Origin: Corynebacterium frankenforstense
Lineage (GTDB): Bacteria > Actinomycetota > Actinomycetes > Mycobacteriales > Mycobacteriaceae
DNA length: 64,000 bases
Direction: 5' to 3'
NCBI RefSeq assembly: GCF_030211955.1
Contig: NZ_JASODI010000011.1
Location: 28,747-92,746, forward strand
This document shows positions 35,530-44,400 of this stretch, piece by piece. Position 1 is the stretch's first letter, and every line of letters begins with the position of its first letter. A program made the position numbers and the translations under genes. The notes beneath the pieces were generated by a model. The model had not been told where the DNA came from. It was given only the letters and a program-made list of their open reading frames with translations, and made no database searches.

Positions 35530-37938
35530 CTATCGCCCGGCGCCGCCGGCGCACATCGTCACCATCGCCCCGAGCAGCTTGACCGCCCCGGCCTTGCCCA
35601 GCGGCTGGTTGCCGTTGCCGCACTTCGGCGACTGCACGCACGAGGGGCAGCCCGACTCGCAGGCACACGAGCGCACCGCCTCGAAGGTCGCCTCGATCCA
35701 CTCGGCGAAGCGCTCGAAGCCGCAGTCGGCGAAGCCGGCCCCGCCCGGGTGCCCGTCGTATACGAAGACCGTCGGCAGCCCGGTGTCCGCGTGCTCCGCG
35801 GTGGACACCCCGCCGAGGTCCCACCGGTCGCACGTGGCGATCAGCGGCAGCATGCCGATCGCCGCGTGCTCCGCGGCGTGCAGCGTGCCCGGGATGTCGG
35901 CCGCGGCGATCCCGGCCGCCGAGAGCACCAGCGGGTCCACCGTGTAGGCCACCGCCCGGGTGCGCAGCACCTGCGGCGGCATGTCCAGCGGGATGTTGTC
36001 CACCGTGGTGCCGTCCGGGAGCTTGACCACGTACCCGGTGACCTGGTCGGTCACCTCGACCTCCACCGAGGCCACCCACAGCCCCGGCGAGGGGCTGAAG
36101 ATGCCGTCGTCGTCCGGTCCGCCGATGATGCGGATGTCCGTCTGCCCGCGCGAGTGCGTCGAGTACTCCGGGGTCTCCGGGTGCGCGAGCACCAGCGAGG
36201 AGTCCCAGTCCAACTCGTCGACCACGAAGGACTCGCCCTGGTGCAGGTAGACCGCCCCGGGGTGCACCTGCGCGGCCGCACGCGCCCCCTCGACGGTGCC
36301 CAGCAGGCGCCCGTCGGTCTGGTCGACGATCATGACCTCCTCGGCACCCGAGCCGCGCAGCGAGACCTGGGTGTGCGCGGTCTCCGGGCTCAGCCGCCCG
36401 GTTCCGGCCGGCACCGGGGCGGGGAACCAGCCGCGCGGGCGGTGGCGCAACAGCCCCTCGGCGGCGAGCCCCGCCACCACGTCCTGCGCGCCCAGGGCGA
36501 CCACCTCGGCGTCGGACAGCGGCTTCTCCACCGCCGCGCAGTAGACGTGGCTGCGCAGCACGTAGGGGTTGGCGGGGTCGAAGACGCTGCGCTCGACCGG
36601 GCGGCCCAGCAGCACGTCGGGGTTGTGCACGAGGTAGGTGTCCATCGGCTCGTCGCGGCCGACGAGCACCACCACCGACTCCTGCCCGCGCCGCCCCGCA
36701 CGGCCGGCCTGCTGCCAGAAGGAGGCGACCGTGCCCGGGAAACCGGCGGTCACGGTCGCGTCCAGCGAGCCGACGTCGATGCCCAGCTCCAGCGCGTTGG
36801 TGGTGGCCACGCCCAGCAGCGTGCCCTCGTCGAGCTCGCGCTCGAGGCGGCGGCGGTCCTCGGCCAGGTATCCGGCCCGGTAGGAGGCCACCCTGCGGGC
36901 GAAGTCGGGGCGCCCCTGCGCTGAGAGCCCCTCGGCCGCGCGCAGGGCGACCGTCTCGGCGGCGCGCCGCGAGCGCACGAAGGTCAGCGTGCGCGCGCCC
37001 TGGGCGATCAGCGTGGCCATGATGTCGGCGGCCTCCGTGGTCGCCGCGCGGCGCACGGGCGCGCCGTTGTCGCCCTCGGCGCCCTCGATGAAGCCCGGCT
37101 CCCACAGCATCAGGGTGCGCCGGCCCGTCGGCGCGCCGTCCTCGGTCACCGCGGTGACCTCACGGCCGGTCAGCCGGCCGGCGTGCGCGGCCGGCTCCGC
37201 GGTCGTCGCCGAGGCCAGCACGAACGTCGGCCGCGACCCGTAGTGCGCGGCGATGCGGCTGAGCCGCCGCAGCACGAGCGCCACGTTCGCGCCGAAGACG
37301 CCGCGGTAGGTGTGGCACTCGTCGATGATGACGTAGCGCAGGTGCCGCAGCAGCCGCGCCCACCGCGGGTGGTTGGCCAGCACGGAGACGTGCAGCATGT
37401 CCGGGGTGGTGAACACCCAGCGCGAGTGGTCGCGGATGCCCGGGCGCGCCTCGGTGGGGGTGTCGCCGTCGTAGGGTGCGGGTGCGACGCCGGAGAGCCC
37501 CGGCACCGCGCGGGTCAGCCGCAGCGTGGCGGCCAGCTGGTCCGAGCCCAGCGCGCGGGTGGGGGTGACGTAGAGCGCGCAGGCGGTCTCGTCGGCGGCC
37601 AGGTCGGTGAGCACGGGCAGCTGGTAGGCCAGCGACTTGCCCGAGGAGGTGCCCGTGGCGACGACGACGTCGCGGCCGGCGTGCGCGAGCTGCGCCGCCT
37701 CCGCCTGGTGCGTGTACGGCTTGACGACGCCGCGCTCCTCCAGGTGGGCGCGCAGGCCCGGGTGCACCCACCCCGGCCAGTCGGCGTACCGCGCGGGGCG
37801 CGCCGGGATGGTGCCGCGGTAGGTGCACGTCGACTCGGGGAAGCGGCGCAGGATCAGGTCGGTCAGCTCCGCGCCGAGCCCGGTGGGGGTGGCGGCGGTG
37901 GTGCCGTCGTGTGCGCCGACGTGAGTCTCCTCGTCCAC
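35530..37938 (-). CDS. DEAD/DEAH-box helicase with C-terminal cysteine cluster (YprA/MrfA type)
   Basis: 802 residues. Motif I ATGTSSGKS, Ia TPTRALGSDQ, II IIDECHTYRG, III LASATT, and VI QQAGRAGRRGQ. The C-terminal DUF1998-like region ends in a zinc-binding cluster (CACESGCPSCVQSPKCGNGN). Family: B. subtilis MrfA, which repairs mitomycin crosslinks, and M. tuberculosis Rv3649. No MrfB exonuclease gene is adjacent. GTG at 37938 is the best start seen; a GTG at 38127 gives an unlikely 63-residue extension. Convergent with the tad operon and divergent from cspA. Confidence 0.9.
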   Translation of the reverse strand: MDEETHVGAHDGTTAATPTGLGAELTDLILRRFPESTCTYRGTIPARPARYADWPGWVHPGLRAHLEERGVVKPYTHQAEAAQLAHAGRDVVVATGTSSGKSLAYQLPVLTDLAADETACALYVTPTRALGSDQLAATLRLTRAVPGLSGVAPAPYDGDTPTEARPGIRDHSRWVFTTPDMLHVSVLANHPRWARLLRHLRYVIIDECHTYRGVFGANVALVLRRLSRIAAHYGSRPTFVLASATTAEPAAHAGRLTGREVTAVTEDGAPTGRRTLMLWEPGFIEGAEGDNGAPVRRAATTEAADIMATLIAQGARTLTFVRSRRAAETVALRAAEGLSAQGRPDFARRVASYRAGYLAEDRRRLERELDEGTLLGVATTNALELGIDVGSLDATVTAGFPGTVASFWQQAGRAGRRGQESVVVLVGRDEPMDTYLVHNPDVLLGRPVERSVFDPANPYVLRSHVYCAAVEKPLSDAEVVALGAQDVVAGLAAEGLLRHRPRGWFPAPVPAGTGRLSPETAHTQVSLRGSGAEEVMIVDQTDGRLLGTVEGARAAAQVHPGAVYLHQGESFVVDELDWDSSLVLAHPETPEYSTHSRGQTDIRIIGGPDDDGIFSPSPGLWVASVEVEVTDQVTGYVVKLPDGTTVDNIPLDMPPQVLRTRAVAYTVDPLVLSAAGIAAADIPGTLHAAEHAAIGMLPLIATCDRWDLGGVSTAEHADTGLPTVFVYDGHPGGAGFADCGFERFAEWIEATFEAVRSCACESGCPSCVQSPKCGNGNQPLGKAGAVKLLGAMVTMCAGGAGR

Positions 37939-38282
37939 CCTCGTACCGCCGCCTCGCTGTCCGGGAAGCCGGTCCGCGCGCTGGTGTGACCGGCCGCCCC
38001 CGACCCGGGAGACCCCGGGTGGGGGCGATTTCTGCCTATTCGGTGGACCTGATCCTATCGCCGCGCGACCTTTTGTGGAACACTGAGGGCTGGTCGCAGA
38101 TTTTTCGCGCAGTGTTTCATGTTTCACACGGCGCTCGCAGAAAAGCTTGACGCGGGCGTCCAGATGCTTCTTCCCCCTTCAAGGCCCTCCGGTCTCCGGG
38201 AGTCCTTCCAGGCGGTGGAGTCGTACCTGGAAGTTCGGTATGACCACCATCCACCACCAGCCACCGAAAAAGAGGTACTGAA
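37939..38282. other. 344-base leader/intergenic region between the helicase gene and cspA
   Basis: The half nearest cspA is less GC-rich than its surroundings, as expected for a cold-shock mRNA with a long 5' leader. It probably holds the helicase promoter and the cspA promoter and leader; TTGACG near 38149 is a possible -35 box. A 60-codon frame from 38119 overlaps the cspA start and is not convincing. Confidence 0.5.
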
Positions 38283-38486
38283 ATGGCACAGGGAACCGTG
38301 AAGTGGTTCAACGCTGAGAAGGGCTACGGTTTCATCGCCCCCGATGACGGCTCTTCCGACGTCTTCGTCCACTACTCCGAGATCCAGGGCAGCGGCTTCC
38401 GCACCCTCGAGGAGAACCAGAAGGTCGAGTTCGAGATCGGCGAGGGCACCAAGGGCCCGCAGGCCCAGCAGGTCCGCGCCCTCTAG
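38283..38486 (+). CDS. cspA: Cold-shock protein
   Basis: 67-residue single-stranded nucleic-acid-binding protein. RNP1 KGYGFIAP and RNP2 DVFVHYSEI are intact. RNA chaperone acting in the cytosol. Ribosome site AGAGG 7 nt before the ATG, long leader, and a strong terminator directly after. Same position relative to topA as cspA (Rv3648c) in M. tuberculosis. Confidence 0.97.
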   Translation: MAQGTVKWFNAEKGYGFIAPDDGSSDVFVHYSEIQGSGFRTLEENQKVEFEIGEGTKGPQAQQVRAL

Positions 38487-38525
38487 ACCGCGCCGTAGCG
38501 GGGTCTAGGCCCCGCGCAGCCGAGA

Positions 38526-38559
38526 CCCCGGCGTCCCCTTCAGGGGCGCCGGGGTTTTT
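38526..38559 (+). terminator. cspA terminator
   Basis: Stem CCCCGGCG-T-CCCC / GGGG-CGCCGGGG with TTCA loop and TTTTT at 38555-38559. The best intrinsic terminator in the window. Confidence 0.92.
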
Positions 38560-38655
38560 CTGTGCTTTCAGCCCGGCGCACCCTGCGCCGGAAGCGCGCC
38601 GCAGGCGCGCGCCACCCGCGGGCGCCGAAGCCTGCGCGCCGGCGGCGACCGGCGG

Positions 38656-38669
38656 GACGTCGGAAATCG
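38656..38669 (+). repeat. Dispersed 14-bp motif (exact)
   Basis: GACGTCGGAAATCG, intergenic, a few bases beyond the DedA-gene stop codon. Confidence 0.7.
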
Positions 38670-38674
38670 CGGGA

Positions 38675-39301
38675 CTAAGCGCGCGAGGTGCCGGTGCGCA
38701 CCTGGTGGGCGTCGGAGAAGTACTGGCGCACCCGGTCGATGAGGACGCCGACCAGCGCGCCGAGGGTCACGCCGAGGATCATGCCCAGGATCGGGTAGTC
38801 CTGCAGTACCCAGCCGCCGAGGTAGCCGATGAGCACCGCCTGGCTGACCCAGACGACCACGCCGACGGAGTCGATGAGGAGGAACAGCCACCAGGGGTAC
38901 TTCATCGCGCCCAGCATGATCGTGAGCACCCAGCGGCCCCAGGGCACGAAGCGGGCCACGATGATCGTCATCGCCGCGCGGGTGCGGATGGACTTCTCCA
39001 CCCAGTCGACCGCCCGGCCCATCTTCGACTTCGGCGGCATGGAGCGCACGAACATCACCAGGCGGGTGCCCAGCAGGTAGCAGATGTTGTCGCCGATGAC
39101 GGCCGCGACCACGGCGATCGTCCACACCGCCCAGACGTCCGGCACCCCGCGGCTGGCCGACCACGCCGCGCCCGCGGTGATGATCGTCTCGCTGGGCAGC
39201 AGGGGACACAGGGCGTCGCCGACGATGAAGAACGCCAGCAGCGGATGGAACCACCACGAGCCCAGCACAGCCTCGATGAGGACGGTGAGCTGGTCTGCCA
39301 T
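38675..39301 (-). CDS. DedA-family membrane protein
   Basis: 208 residues with several hydrophobic segments. DedA hallmarks: LLPSETIITAGAA with the conserved glutamate, and VARFVPWGRW with the arginines. DedA proteins include flippases for undecaprenyl phosphate and phospholipids and affect proton-motive force; the specific substrate is not predictable. Ribosome site GGAGG before the ATG at 39301. Sits between cspA and topA. Confidence 0.93.
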   Translation of the reverse strand: MADQLTVLIEAVLGSWWFHPLLAFFIVGDALCPLLPSETIITAGAAWSASRGVPDVWAVWTIAVVAAVIGDNICYLLGTRLVMFVRSMPPKSKMGRAVDWVEKSIRTRAAMTIIVARFVPWGRWVLTIMLGAMKYPWWLFLLIDSVGVVVWVSQAVLIGYLGGWVLQDYPILGMILGVTLGALVGVLIDRVRQYFSDAHQVRTGTSRA

Positions 39302-39548
39302 TTGGGGGCCTCCGGCGGGGGTGAAGAGCGCGGGTCGTTCCTGGCTGATTCTAATGCGGCTGCGTGCGAGGTAAAGAGGACTGTGTACGGTGTAGAACAG
39401 AATTTCCCGGGCCGGGTGTACCGGCCGGTCAGCGCGGCGCGCCCCGAGGGTCGGGGTCGGCCGCCGGGCGCGGGGCCGAAGTTCGCCCCCGCCCCGGGGC
39501 CCGCGCCGCCGCCGACCTCAGCAGAGACAACGAGAGGGATGAGACCGC

Positions 39549-42500
39549 GTGGCAGACAACGGCGGTAAGGGCGTCAAGCGCCTGGTCATCGTCGAGTCGG
39601 GGACGAAGGCGAAGAAGATCCAGCCCTATCTCGGCGACGACTACATCGTGGAGGCCTCCGTGGGCCACATCCGCGATCTCCCGCGCGGGGCCGCCGACGT
39701 GCCCGCGAAGTACAAGAAGGAGCCGTGGGCGCGCCTCGGCGTGGACACCGACCACGGCTTCGCCCCGCTCTACGTGGTCAGCCCGGACAAGAAGAAGAAG
39801 GTCGCGGACCTCAAGAAGAAGCTCAAGCAGGTCGACGAGCTCTACCTGGCCACCGACCCCGACCGCGAGGGCGAGGCCATCGCCTGGCACCTGCTCGAGG
39901 TGCTCAAGCCCAAGGTGCCGGTGCGGCGCATGGTCTTCAACGAGATCACCAAGCCCGCCATCCTCGCCGCCGCGGAGAACACCCGTGACCTCGACGAGAA
40001 CCTCGTCGACGCCCAGGAGACCCGCCGCATCCTCGACCGCCTCTACGGCTACGAGGTCTCCCCGGTGCTCTGGAAGAAGATCATGCCGCGCCTGTCCGCC
40101 GGGCGCGTGCAGTCCGTGGCCACCCGCGTGATCGTCGAGCGCGAGCGCGAGCGCATGGCGTTCATCTCCGCCGACTACTGGGACCTGGCCGCCACCCTGG
40201 ACACCGGGGCCAGCGACGCCGACCCGGACAACCCCTCGACCTTCCCGGCCCGCCTGTCCGCCGTGGGCGGCAGGCGCGTGGCCCAGGGCCGCGACTTCGA
40301 CGACCGCGGGCAACTGAAGAAGTCCCGCGACGAGGTCGTCGTGGTCGACTCCGCCCGCGCCGAGGCGCTCAAGGCCGGCCTGGCCGACGCACGGTTCACC
40401 GTCGCCGACGTCGAGCACAAGCCGTACACCCGCCGCCCGTACGCGCCGTTCATGACCTCGACGCTGCAGCAGGAGGCCGGGCGCAAGCTGCGCTTCACCT
40501 CGGAGCGCACGATGCGCATCGCGCAGCGCCTCTACGAGAACGGCTTCATCACCTACATGCGTACGGACTCCACCGCGCTGTCGCAGCAGGGTCTCAACGC
40601 CGCGCGGACCCAGGCCCGCCAGCTCTACGGCGAGGAGTTCGTCGCCGCCAAGCCGCGCCACTACGACCGCAAGGTCAAGAACTCGCAGGAGGCCCACGAG
40701 GCCATCCGCCCCGCCGGCGAGTCCTTCGCCACCCCGGGCTCCCTGCACGGCCGCCTCGACGCCGAGGAGTACAAGCTCTACGAGCTGATCTGGCAGCGCA
40801 CCGTCGCCAGCCAGATGGCCGACGCCAAGGGCACCTCGATGCGCGTGGACATCACCGCCGCCACCGCCGACGGCGAGGACACCAAGTTCACCGCCACCGG
40901 CCGCACCATCACCTTCCCCGGCTTCCTGCGCGTCTACGTGGAGACCTCGCAGCTCTCCGACGGCCGCAAGGTCGCCGACAACGCCGAGCGCCGCCTGCCG
41001 CGCCTTTCCGAAGGCGACTCGCTGACCGCCGCGGAGATCTCCGCCGAGGGCCACTCGACCAACCCGCCGTCGCGCTACACCGAGGCCAGCCTGGTCAAGA
41101 AGATGGAGGACCTCGGCATCGGGCGCCCGTCGACGTACGCCTCGATCATCAAGACGATCCAGGACCGCGGCTACGTGTTCCCCCGCGGCAACGCCCTGGT
41201 ACCCAGCTGGGTGGCCTTCGCCGTCGTCGGCCTGCTCGAGGAGAACTTCGCCGCGCTGGTCGACTACGACTTCACCTCCTCGATGGAGGACGAGCTCGAC
41301 GACATCGCCGCCGGCGAGGAGGACCGCACCGAGTGGCTGACGGGCTTCTACTTCGGCGACGCCGACGCCCCCGAGGACCTCGCGGACGCGATCGCGCGCC
41401 GCGGCGGCCTGAAGTCGCTGGTCGGCGAGAACCTCGAGCACATCGACGCCCGCAAGGTGAACTCGCTGCACCTCTTCGACGACTCCGAGGGCCGCGCCGT
41501 GGTGGTCCGCGTGGGCCGCTACGGGCCCTACATCGAGCGCCGCGTGGGCACCACCGCGGAGGGCGAGCCGGAGTACCAGCGCGCCAACCTGCCGGAGGCG
41601 ACCACTCCGGACGAGCTGACCCTCGAGTACGCCGAGAAGCTCTTCGCCACCCCGCAGGGCGGCCGTGAGCTGGGCGAGAACCCGGCCAACGGGCGCATGG
41701 TCGTGGCCAAGGAGGGCCGCTACGGCCCCTACGTCACCGAGATCGTGCGCGACGACGAGCGCGAGAAGTCCGAGGCGCACGCCGAGGAGATCGTCGCCGC
41801 CGAGCGCGCCGAGGAGGACCGCCAGCGCGCCGAGGAGGGCAAGCGCAAGAAGAACTGGGAGACCAAGACCGCCGCGAAGCAGAAGGACAAGCGCATCGCG
41901 GAGATCGTCGACGCGGAGCTCAAGCCCAAGACTGCCTCGCTGTTCAAGTCGATGCAGCCGGCCTCGGTGGCCCTCGAGGAGGCGCTCAAGCTGCTCTCCC
42001 TGCCCCGTGAGGTGGGCGTGGACCCGGTCGACGGCGAAACGATCACCGCCCAGAACGGCCGCTACGGCCCGTATCTGAAGAAGGGCTCGGACTCGCGCTC
42101 GCTGGCCGAGGAGGACCAGATCTTCACGATCACCCTCGACGAGGCCCGCCGCATCTACGCCGAGCCGAAGCGCCGCGGCCGCCAGGCGGCGCGCCCGCCG
42201 CTGAAGCAGCTGGGCGACAACGACGTCTCGGGCCGCCCGATGAGCGTCAAGGACGGCCGCTTCGGCCCGTACGTCACCGACGGCGAGACCAACGCCTCGC
42301 TGCGCCGCGGCGACACCCCGGAGACGATCACCGACGAGCGCGCCAACCAGCTGCTCTCGGAGCGTCGCGCGAAGGTCGCCGCCGACGGTGGCGGGAAGAA
42401 GTCCACCAAGAAGGCCGGCAAGAAGTCCTCGAAGAAGACTTCCAGGAAGTCGACGAAGAAGACCTCGAAGAAGACGACCAAGAAGTCCACCAAGAAGACC

Positions 42501-42572
42501 ACGAAGAAGGCCGCCAAGAAGCCGCCGCAGACCACCCGCAACGTGGTGCGCGCCGGCAGCCGACGCAAGTAG
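39549..42572 (+). CDS. topA: DNA topoisomerase I
   Basis: Type IA enzyme relaxing negative supercoils. 1007 residues. Toprim domain VESGTKAKKI and ATDPDREGEAIAW; active-site tyrosine in GFITYMRTDS. The C-terminal region has actinobacterial repeats of the GRYGPY/GRFGPYV kind (four copies) instead of zinc fingers. The last 50 residues are a lysine-rich tail of KK-x2 repeats that gives strand passage and binding in mycobacterial TopA. GTG start with ribosome site AGAGGGA. Confidence 0.97.
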   Translation: MADNGGKGVKRLVIVESGTKAKKIQPYLGDDYIVEASVGHIRDLPRGAADVPAKYKKEPWARLGVDTDHGFAPLYVVSPDKKKKVADLKKKLKQVDELYLATDPDREGEAIAWHLLEVLKPKVPVRRMVFNEITKPAILAAAENTRDLDENLVDAQETRRILDRLYGYEVSPVLWKKIMPRLSAGRVQSVATRVIVERERERMAFISADYWDLAATLDTGASDADPDNPSTFPARLSAVGGRRVAQGRDFDDRGQLKKSRDEVVVVDSARAEALKAGLADARFTVADVEHKPYTRRPYAPFMTSTLQQEAGRKLRFTSERTMRIAQRLYENGFITYMRTDSTALSQQGLNAARTQARQLYGEEFVAAKPRHYDRKVKNSQEAHEAIRPAGESFATPGSLHGRLDAEEYKLYELIWQRTVASQMADAKGTSMRVDITAATADGEDTKFTATGRTITFPGFLRVYVETSQLSDGRKVADNAERRLPRLSEGDSLTAAEISAEGHSTNPPSRYTEASLVKKMEDLGIGRPSTYASIIKTIQDRGYVFPRGNALVPSWVAFAVVGLLEENFAALVDYDFTSSMEDELDDIAAGEEDRTEWLTGFYFGDADAPEDLADAIARRGGLKSLVGENLEHIDARKVNSLHLFDDSEGRAVVVRVGRYGPYIERRVGTTAEGEPEYQRANLPEATTPDELTLEYAEKLFATPQGGRELGENPANGRMVVAKEGRYGPYVTEIVRDDEREKSEAHAEEIVAAERAEEDRQRAEEGKRKKNWETKTAAKQKDKRIAEIVDAELKPKTASLFKSMQPASVALEEALKLLSLPREVGVDPVDGETITAQNGRYGPYLKKGSDSRSLAEEDQIFTITLDEARRIYAEPKRRGRQAARPPLKQLGDNDVSGRPMSVKDGRFGPYVTDGETNASLRRGDTPETITDERANQLLSERRAKVAADGGGKKSTKKAGKKSSKKTSRKSTKKTSKKTTKKSTKKTTKKAAKKPPQTTRNVVRAGSRRK

Positions 42573-42603
42573 GCCTGCGCCGGGCAGACCCGGCGGGGCG
42601 CGC

Positions 42604-42630
42604 GTTCGTGCGGGCCCCGCCCGCACGAAC
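42604..42630 (+). promoter_or_regulatory. Perfect 11-bp hairpin abutting the ribosome site of the next gene
   Basis: Arms GTTCGTGCGGG and CCCGCACGAAC, loop CCCCG, directly followed by AGGAG and TTTT. It could act as a topA terminator, a protective 5' hairpin or an attenuator of the downstream gene. Confidence 0.6.
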
Positions 42631-42642
42631 AGGAGTTTTCCG

Positions 42643-43695
42643 ATGTCCTTCAACACCTCCGCCTGGCGTTCCTCGCTCGCCGACGCCGCGCGCACCATCG
42701 AGGGTGCGCTGGGTTCCGGCGCGCGTTCGATTGCCGACGTCGCGCACACCGCCGGCGGCGTCGTGGGCGACGCCGTCGCCGCCGTGGCCGGCCACGAGAA
42801 CGGCCGGCGTGCCGCCGACGCCACCGACGACGCGGTGGGGCGCACCGCCGAGGGCGTGGCCGCCCTCGGCCAGGCGCTCGGCCGCGCGGTGGTCGACCCG
42901 ACGCGCCTGGGTTCCATCGCCCTCGGCGAGGCGTCCGGCTGGACCCGCCTGTTCGGCCTGCGGCGCACCACCCGGGTGCTCGTGCCGGTGGCGCAGTCGG
43001 TGCTGGCCGCCGGGGTGCTCAAGGAGGATTCCTCGCGCGGCCCGCTGGCCGGGGCGCTGCTGCTCGGCGCCTTCGCCGACGCCCAGCAGACCCGCAGGCT
43101 TCCCGAGGAGCAGCCGCACGACCCGGCCGCCAAGGTCAACAAGGCCGCCGAGCAGGCAGGCAAGAAGCCGGGTGAGCCCGGCAAGGCCGACGGCCCGGCG
43201 GCGCGCCCGGTGACCGGGGCGCTGGCCCTGGCCGGGCAGCACGCGATCTACTCCTGGCTGCTCTTCCGCCGCGGTGCGCGGCTGAGCGCGCCGCGCGCGC
43301 TCGGCTACGGCGCGGCGTGCGCGGCCGGCGTCGGCCTGGCCGCGGCGAAGGTCCCGGTCCTTGCGGCCCCGACCGCGGTGGCCGGCCCGGCGGTCGCGCT
43401 GACTGCGGCGCTGGCCAACGACCGCCGCCTGGTCGACGCCCAGGGGCCCGGGCGCAGCGCGCTGCGCGGCGTGACCCGCGCCGGGGCGGGTCTGGACTCG
43501 CCGTCGGCGGTGGCCGCGATGGGCCTGGGGCACGCGGGCAACCTGCTGCTCGGCGTGCAGGCCGTGCAGCTGCTGCGCGGGGCGTTCGGGGCGCCCTCCG
43601 GCGGCGGCTTCGGGGCGCGCGTCGTCGACGCGCTGGCCCGCGAGGCGCACATCTTCGCGCACCTGCTCATGGTGCACGGGCTGGAGCGGCGCTAG
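42643..43695 (+). CDS. Conserved hypothetical protein, Ala/Gly-rich with hydrophobic helices
   Basis: 350 residues, not recognised. The N-terminal 100 are amphipathic with alanine-rich helices (SLADAARTIEGALGSGARSI). A central acidic/basic linker (QPHDPAAKVNKAAEQAGKK) is followed by four or five hydrophobic segments, so it is probably membrane-associated. Ribosome site AGGAG before the ATG at 42643. It lies 70 nt after topA behind a perfect hairpin. Contains an exact 14-bp motif in codons for SIADVA (ATT for Ile). No function is proposed. Confidence 0.75.
   Translation: MSFNTSAWRSSLADAARTIEGALGSGARSIADVAHTAGGVVGDAVAAVAGHENGRRAADATDDAVGRTAEGVAALGQALGRAVVDPTRLGSIALGEASGWTRLFGLRRTTRVLVPVAQSVLAAGVLKEDSSRGPLAGALLLGAFADAQQTRRLPEEQPHDPAAKVNKAAEQAGKKPGEPGKADGPAARPVTGALALAGQHAIYSWLLFRRGARLSAPRALGYGAACAAGVGLAAAKVPVLAAPTAVAGPAVALTAALANDRRLVDAQGPGRSALRGVTRAGAGLDSPSAVAAMGLGHAGNLLLGVQAVQLLRGAFGAPSGGGFGARVVDALAREAHIFAHLLMVHGLERR
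42728..42741 (-). repeat. Dispersed 14-bp motif (exact)
   Basis: The coding strand reads CGATTGCCGACGTC, inside the hypothetical gene 42643-43695. Confidence 0.65.
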
Positions 43696-43724
43696 AGCTC
43701 GACCGGCGCCGCCGGGGCGCGACC

Positions 43725-44321
43725 TCAGCGCATGCGCTCGAGGCGCAGCAGCGCGCGCTTGGTGTCCGGCCCTCCGGCGTAGCCGCCGATGTTGCCGTCC
43801 ACCGACCCGCCCGAGGGCAGCACCCGGTGGCAGGGCACCACGATCGGCAGGGGGTTCTTCGCGCAGGCGGTGCCCACCGCGCGGGCGGCCCTGGGGTTTC
43901 CGATGGCCTCGGCGATCTCTCCGTAGGTGGCCGTCTTTCCGTAGCCGATCAGGGAGAGCCGGCGCTGGGCGCGGTCGCGGACCCGCTCGCCGCGGGCGTA
44001 GGCGACCGGCAGGGAGAACATGCGGCGCAGGCCGGCGAAGTAGTCGCCGAACTGCACGGCGATGTTGATCAGGGCGGCGGTGTCCTCGGGCTTGAAGCCC
44101 AGCTCGGCGACGGCGGTGACCACCCCGGAGGCGTAGGCGTCCAGGTCGTCGAGGTCACCGGTGCGCTCGGTGTCGAGGGCGGCGGCGACCTCGCCGGTGG
44201 TGGGCACGGTCCCGATGACCGGGGTCTCCGGGTCAGCGCCGAACTGCACGGCGGTGAGCAGGCCGTTTTCGACGACGATCGTCAAGGTACCGACAGGGGT
44301 TCCGATGGCGAGAATCGACAT
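43725..44321 (-). CDS. ogt: Methylated-DNA--protein-cysteine methyltransferase
   Basis: 198 residues; repairs O6-methylguanine by transferring the alkyl group to its own cysteine. Acceptor C164 in VVPCHRVLPSGG; DNA-binding helix-turn-helix around TATYGEIAEAIGNPRAARAVG with the arginine finger. Somewhat longer than E. coli Ogt, with an added N-terminal segment. TAGGCT 6 nt before the ATG suggests leaderless transcription. Single gene. Confidence 0.94.
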   Translation of the reverse strand: MSILAIGTPVGTLTIVVENGLLTAVQFGADPETPVIGTVPTTGEVAAALDTERTGDLDDLDAYASGVVTAVAELGFKPEDTAALINIAVQFGDYFAGLRRMFSLPVAYARGERVRDRAQRRLSLIGYGKTATYGEIAEAIGNPRAARAVGTACAKNPLPIVVPCHRVLPSGGSVDGNIGGYAGGPDTKRALLRLERMR

Positions 44322-44386
44322 ACCTCGAGCCTAAGACAGCCATTTTTCGCTCGCTCGGTGAGGTCGGCGAAAACGTCGCGCGGCGC

Positions 44387-44400
44387 GACGTCGGAAAGCG
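44387..44400 (+). repeat. Dispersed 14-bp motif (exact)
   Basis: GACGTCGGAAAGCG, intergenic, abutting the adenylate cyclase stop codon. Confidence 0.7.

Noticed and set aside
38119..38301. 60-codon frame in the cspA leader
   Set aside because: It overlaps the cspA start, lacks a ribosome site and has no hydrophobic or conserved pattern. A leader peptide cannot be excluded but is unsupported.
39570..39582. GGCGTCAAGCG at the start of topA as a motif copy
   Set aside because: Three bases shorter than the consensus and coding with common codons; treated as chance.
42395..42570. Lysine-codon tandem repeats at the 3' end of topA as a microsatellite
   Set aside because: They encode the lysine-rich DNA-binding tail typical of actinobacterial topoisomerase I and are not an independent repeat element.
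39429..43184. 1251-codon minus-strand frame across topA and the next gene
   Set aside because: Spans two well-supported genes on the other strand; composition is typical of GC-rich antisense frames.
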